Of a DNA stretch of 64,000 bases, positions 60,766 to 64,000 are shown one piece after another. The notes below the pieces were generated by a model. It worked only from the letters and a program-made list of their open reading frames with translations, did no database searches and was not told the DNA's origin. A program made the translations under genes and the position numbers. This DNA comes from Chrysomallon squamiferum (Eukaryota; Mollusca; Gastropoda; Neomphalida; Peltospiridae). Location of the stretch: contig CM022673.1 in NCBI GenBank assembly GCA_012295275.1, forward strand, positions 18,509,810-18,573,809. Reading direction: 5' to 3'. The number at the start of each line of letters is the position of its first letter. The first letter of the stretch is position 1.

Positions 60766-63557
60766 TATTAGCATAAAAAGTGAAATGTCTCAGTACTTTT
60801 CAACCAGAACTTTGTCTAAACAGGATATAGGTTTGAACTTAGTGTGATCAAACTGCGACATAAATGCAATAGGTAAACAGGCTCAACTTGAACTGTTGTT
60901 GTTCTGAAATAAATAATCCAGTCATTAAACAGTTCAGCCTCATTTCAGTCAGATATAAATATTTATGTGCAGACGTTGAACTGTGTACTCAACTAGAGAT
61001 TAACTCATAGATTTTCAACCTGAGGGTCGCCAACCTTTCTTCTGGGGAACGCGAGATCGTTCTTGAGCAAGGACATATTTTAGTTTTTTTCAACTTGACT
61101 TGGAAGGAGTAATAAATAAAAATGTGTAGATAGGTTTGGCACCCGTCATAGTAAATATAGATTCCTTTTGTAATGTCTTTTGTTGATGAAAATATGGTAA
61201 TCCCAGATGTTATCGATTCAAAACGTTTAAAAGGGGTCAACGGTCATACTGAGTTGCTCATAAGGGGTCGCGCATGAAAAAGACTGAAAACCAATGGATT
61301 AACTGTTTCAGTATTTGTGTACGTATGTGTATGAGAGTGTATGTATGTGTGTTACTTAGGCATCTTTGTTTATTCTATGTAGTATGAATGTAAGTACAAA
61401 TGTATCTATGGGATACATAATTTCATCACAAAATTTGCTGGATTATTATTTTAAAAAAAAAAAAAAAAAAAAGTTAAATTGTTTTTCTTTTAGAACCTGT
61501 TGTCCAGGTTTGTGTTCTATCTCGAGCTATATCTGTCAGGTAGGTCCTTGACTGCAGATTCCCACAAACTGATTATCACACACTATGAAAATATAACTTT
61601 AATAATCCAATACATGTTATTGTTTTAGTTGCTCTTACAGTCACATTTTATTAATAATAAACTTTAGAAATAAATTAACAAGCTTTACATTTGGGTTGAA
61701 GTAAAACTTTATTGTGACCTCATTTTATATGTCAAAATGAACAAAAGGATATAAATAAAGTTTAGACAGTTATTGTGGAGTTAAGATATCCTCAGACTGT
61801 TGTTAAAATAAACAAAATCTTATCTTCCATGCAGGTTCGTTATTTGTTTTTTCATGTTTTATTGTTATAAAAGACTGGTAATCAATAACAAACAACAATC
61901 ACTGGTAAGTATAATACAAAATTTCAGTGGGTTTTTTTTCAACCCCTGCAATCGATAAGAAAACCACAACACATTTTCTTTCATAATTGTTGTTTTTTGA
62001 GGGGTTTTAATTTTAAATACCAGTATTTGAAATGATATAGTTAATATTTATCTATTATACACCTTACATATTCACTTCCTTGAACATCACCACAGTCAAT
62101 GGATGAATAACCATGCATGAATTTTTATTATTGATAAAATTACTAGCTTATGACTTTTAGTCTGCTTTAAAAAAAGCACAGAAAAATGTCCACGTTATAA
62201 TAATTATCTCTTATTCATAACATTAGTGTTTATGATTATAACATAACTCTAAATTTTATCAGTAATTCTCTATGTTGTTGTTATTTTATTGTGTCCTTTT
62301 TGTCTGTATTTTTTTGTTGTTGAGTTTTCCCTCTCTCTGTTTCATAAATACAGAATAAATATTTTTAAAAGACAAACATTAAATGTGTTAGATTAGGCAT
62401 ACTTTTCAGTAAAGTCTGAAGTTAACAGAGTTGTGTGTAAAACACAAGATATTCACCAATTCTGTTCTTGTGAAATATCTCAGACATAAATCATGAACTG
62501 TCTATAAGTTACTCTCCACAGACCCTTGATTTCAGTTCACTCACAGACTTTACTGATTAGTAAGTAATATAAATTTTATTTAAAGACCAAGAGGTCTTTG
62601 GTTTCACTTTACTGCACATACATAAAAATTAACAGAAAATTAAATATGTTCAATATATAAAATTTACTTATCTCTGAATTATATTTTTTTTTTTTTAGCT
62701 CTAAATGTTCTTTTTCTCAGATTAATTGCTATTGCTGTATGAGGGATAAACTCACTTGTGTGTCATTTCACATCTGTACAATAGATCCTGCACCATCCAT
62801 GTCATGTCCATATCTAAATTAATGCACAACTTAAACTGTACCTGTATGGAGTAAACAAGTATTAAAGTTCTCCATGTTAACATCCTAACTCATCAGACTG
62901 AGTAGATACTACATTCATCTCTAATCCGAAATAAAACATGTTTATAAAATTATTAAATATATATAAAAACAAGAACCAATCAATACAAGAATAATTCATA
63001 GAAAGTTAAACTGTTTATCAGCAGAGTATCATTGAACTGCATAAGTGTTTACTACATACAGAACACAAGTACAACTCTGTCAACAGAAATCTTTCACAGA
63101 TGGTGAAAATGTGTCTGTTGTAAGTACAAATAAACACACTAACCTCTACAACAGACTGAGCATGTGTAAAATGATTTACCTCAAGTGAATGGCTGACATG
63201 GAGGACTCATGAGAATCATCTCATTTCCCACTTGTTCATTTGTTAACTTCTAAATAAAATGTGAAAACAATTCACTTTAATATTTTATCAATAAAATACA
63301 TAATATGACGAAAACTGTAGCATTCTGTTAGAATATACACACAGTCAGACAGTAACTGCTAGCAAGTTATATCTCTGTCTGAATGTCGGTAATATAATAA
63401 TGTTTAACCTCAATACTACAACTAATCAGTGTTGTGTGAGGGAAGCTTCTGTGATTACGGTTGAAAGTTGTACTGATGCCAACTGATGCTAAAACTGTAT
63501 AACTAATACCACTTTCTACAATAACAAAAAAAAAATGATTAAAAAAAAATTAAAAAA

Positions 63558-63615
<58 letters not shown>

Positions 63616-64000
63616 AGTAATTCTCAAATACGATCTCTGAAAAATGTCTAGAAGGCTATTATATATTAGTTAATTCATTTTATTTTATTTATATGTCCAA
63701 AGTACCTATTAGGCTACGATATAAAGTTCATAACGAAAACAAATCACAATGCATTAGTGTATAGATTTTATAGATATCAGAGACAAAAATAGATGAATAA
63801 AATATTTTAAATTTGACAGTAATACCGCACTATATCTGAAACAAATATTAAATAAACCGTTTAGAGCATAGTGCATCCCATCTATACCACAGCATGATTC
63901 GAGAACGCGATAAACACTGGGCGCTGCCATTACAACATCTTTATTTGTACTGCCTTCCATTGAGGTGGAGCATCAACAGATTGTAATTTAAAAACCAAAA
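58540..64000. repeat. Segmental duplication type W, copy 3
   Basis: 58540-58970 matches 30840-31270, 61435-61560 matches 31510-31610, 61570-62640 matches 365-1260 and 62920-63990 matches 32570-33800. No complete gene. It includes a possible MADK-start exon at 59292 on the + strand, the GC-rich patch at 59850-60000, poly(A) runs (60285-60310, 61452-61471), (TAA)n at 60725-60763 and (ATT)n at 63560-63613. W2 and W3 share a segment order, suggesting the array also duplicated this larger unit. Confidence 0.6.
59850..60010. other. CpG-rich patch of unknown nature
   Basis: TGGCCTCGGCGGCCGCCTCC and following bases stand out against AT-rich DNA. The patch is open in two + strand frames (for example KWPRRPPPDSSQVDATWRVS) and one minus frame. 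I recognise no protein. It could be a fragment of an exon, a CpG-rich promoter or a foreign repeat. Confidence 0.3.

Overview
The window is AT-rich, repeat-dense animal nuclear DNA. There are no operons or bacterial-type genes. Coding sequence is split by GT-AG introns, and the rest is segmental duplications, microsatellites, and non-LTR, LTR and DNA transposons. The mixture (galaxin-like secreted proteins, a Transformer-2-like RRM/RS sequence, cut-up non-LTR elements with zinc-knuckle ORF1, long CA/GATA/CT tracts) fits a lophotrochozoan, most plausibly a cephalopod mollusc. That assignment is inference only.

The backbone is a tandem array of duplicated blocks on about a 10-12 kb scale. Each block carries, in order on the + strand: a minus-strand non-LTR reverse-transcriptase remnant; a conserved block with a short + strand ORF; a small minus-strand galaxin-like gene (repeat exon, then signal-peptide exon further right); a conserved GC-richer block ending in a splice-donor-like site, which I interpret as the gene's 5' UTR exon; and, in some blocks, a + strand ORF1/endonuclease remnant of a related non-LTR element. 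Galaxin-like copies lie at about 6.0-6.5 kb (A, broken), 17.5-18.7 kb (B, frameshifted), 29.2-29.7 kb (C, coding intact), 40.1 kb (F, fragment), 50.0-51.2 kb (D, coding intact, three repeat units) and 56.3-56.7 kb (E, frameshifted). A second duplicated segment type occupies about 1-3.6, 31-34.4 and 58.6-64 kb.

Insertions interrupt this backbone. At 6.9-8.4 kb there is an I/R1-type LINE with an RNase H domain. At 9.6-13.0 kb there is a decayed Ty3/Gypsy pol. At 19.1-21.6 kb there is a short LTR element. At 36-37.5 kb a hAT (ZBED5-like) transposase relic splits a LINE. Two Tigger/pogo-like pieces sit in galaxin introns at 17.7 and 50.5 kb.

The most unusual object is the LTR element at 19.1-21.6 kb. 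Between two ~150-bp LTRs it holds, all in sense on the minus strand, gag, a protease with a DSGA motif, the beginning of reverse transcriptase, and then a switch into the RS1-RRM-RS2 coding sequence of a Transformer-2 splicing factor, ending in a polypurine tract and the 3' LTR. It looks like capture of a host mRNA by an LTR retrotransposon. Paralogous blocks preserve the empty target site.
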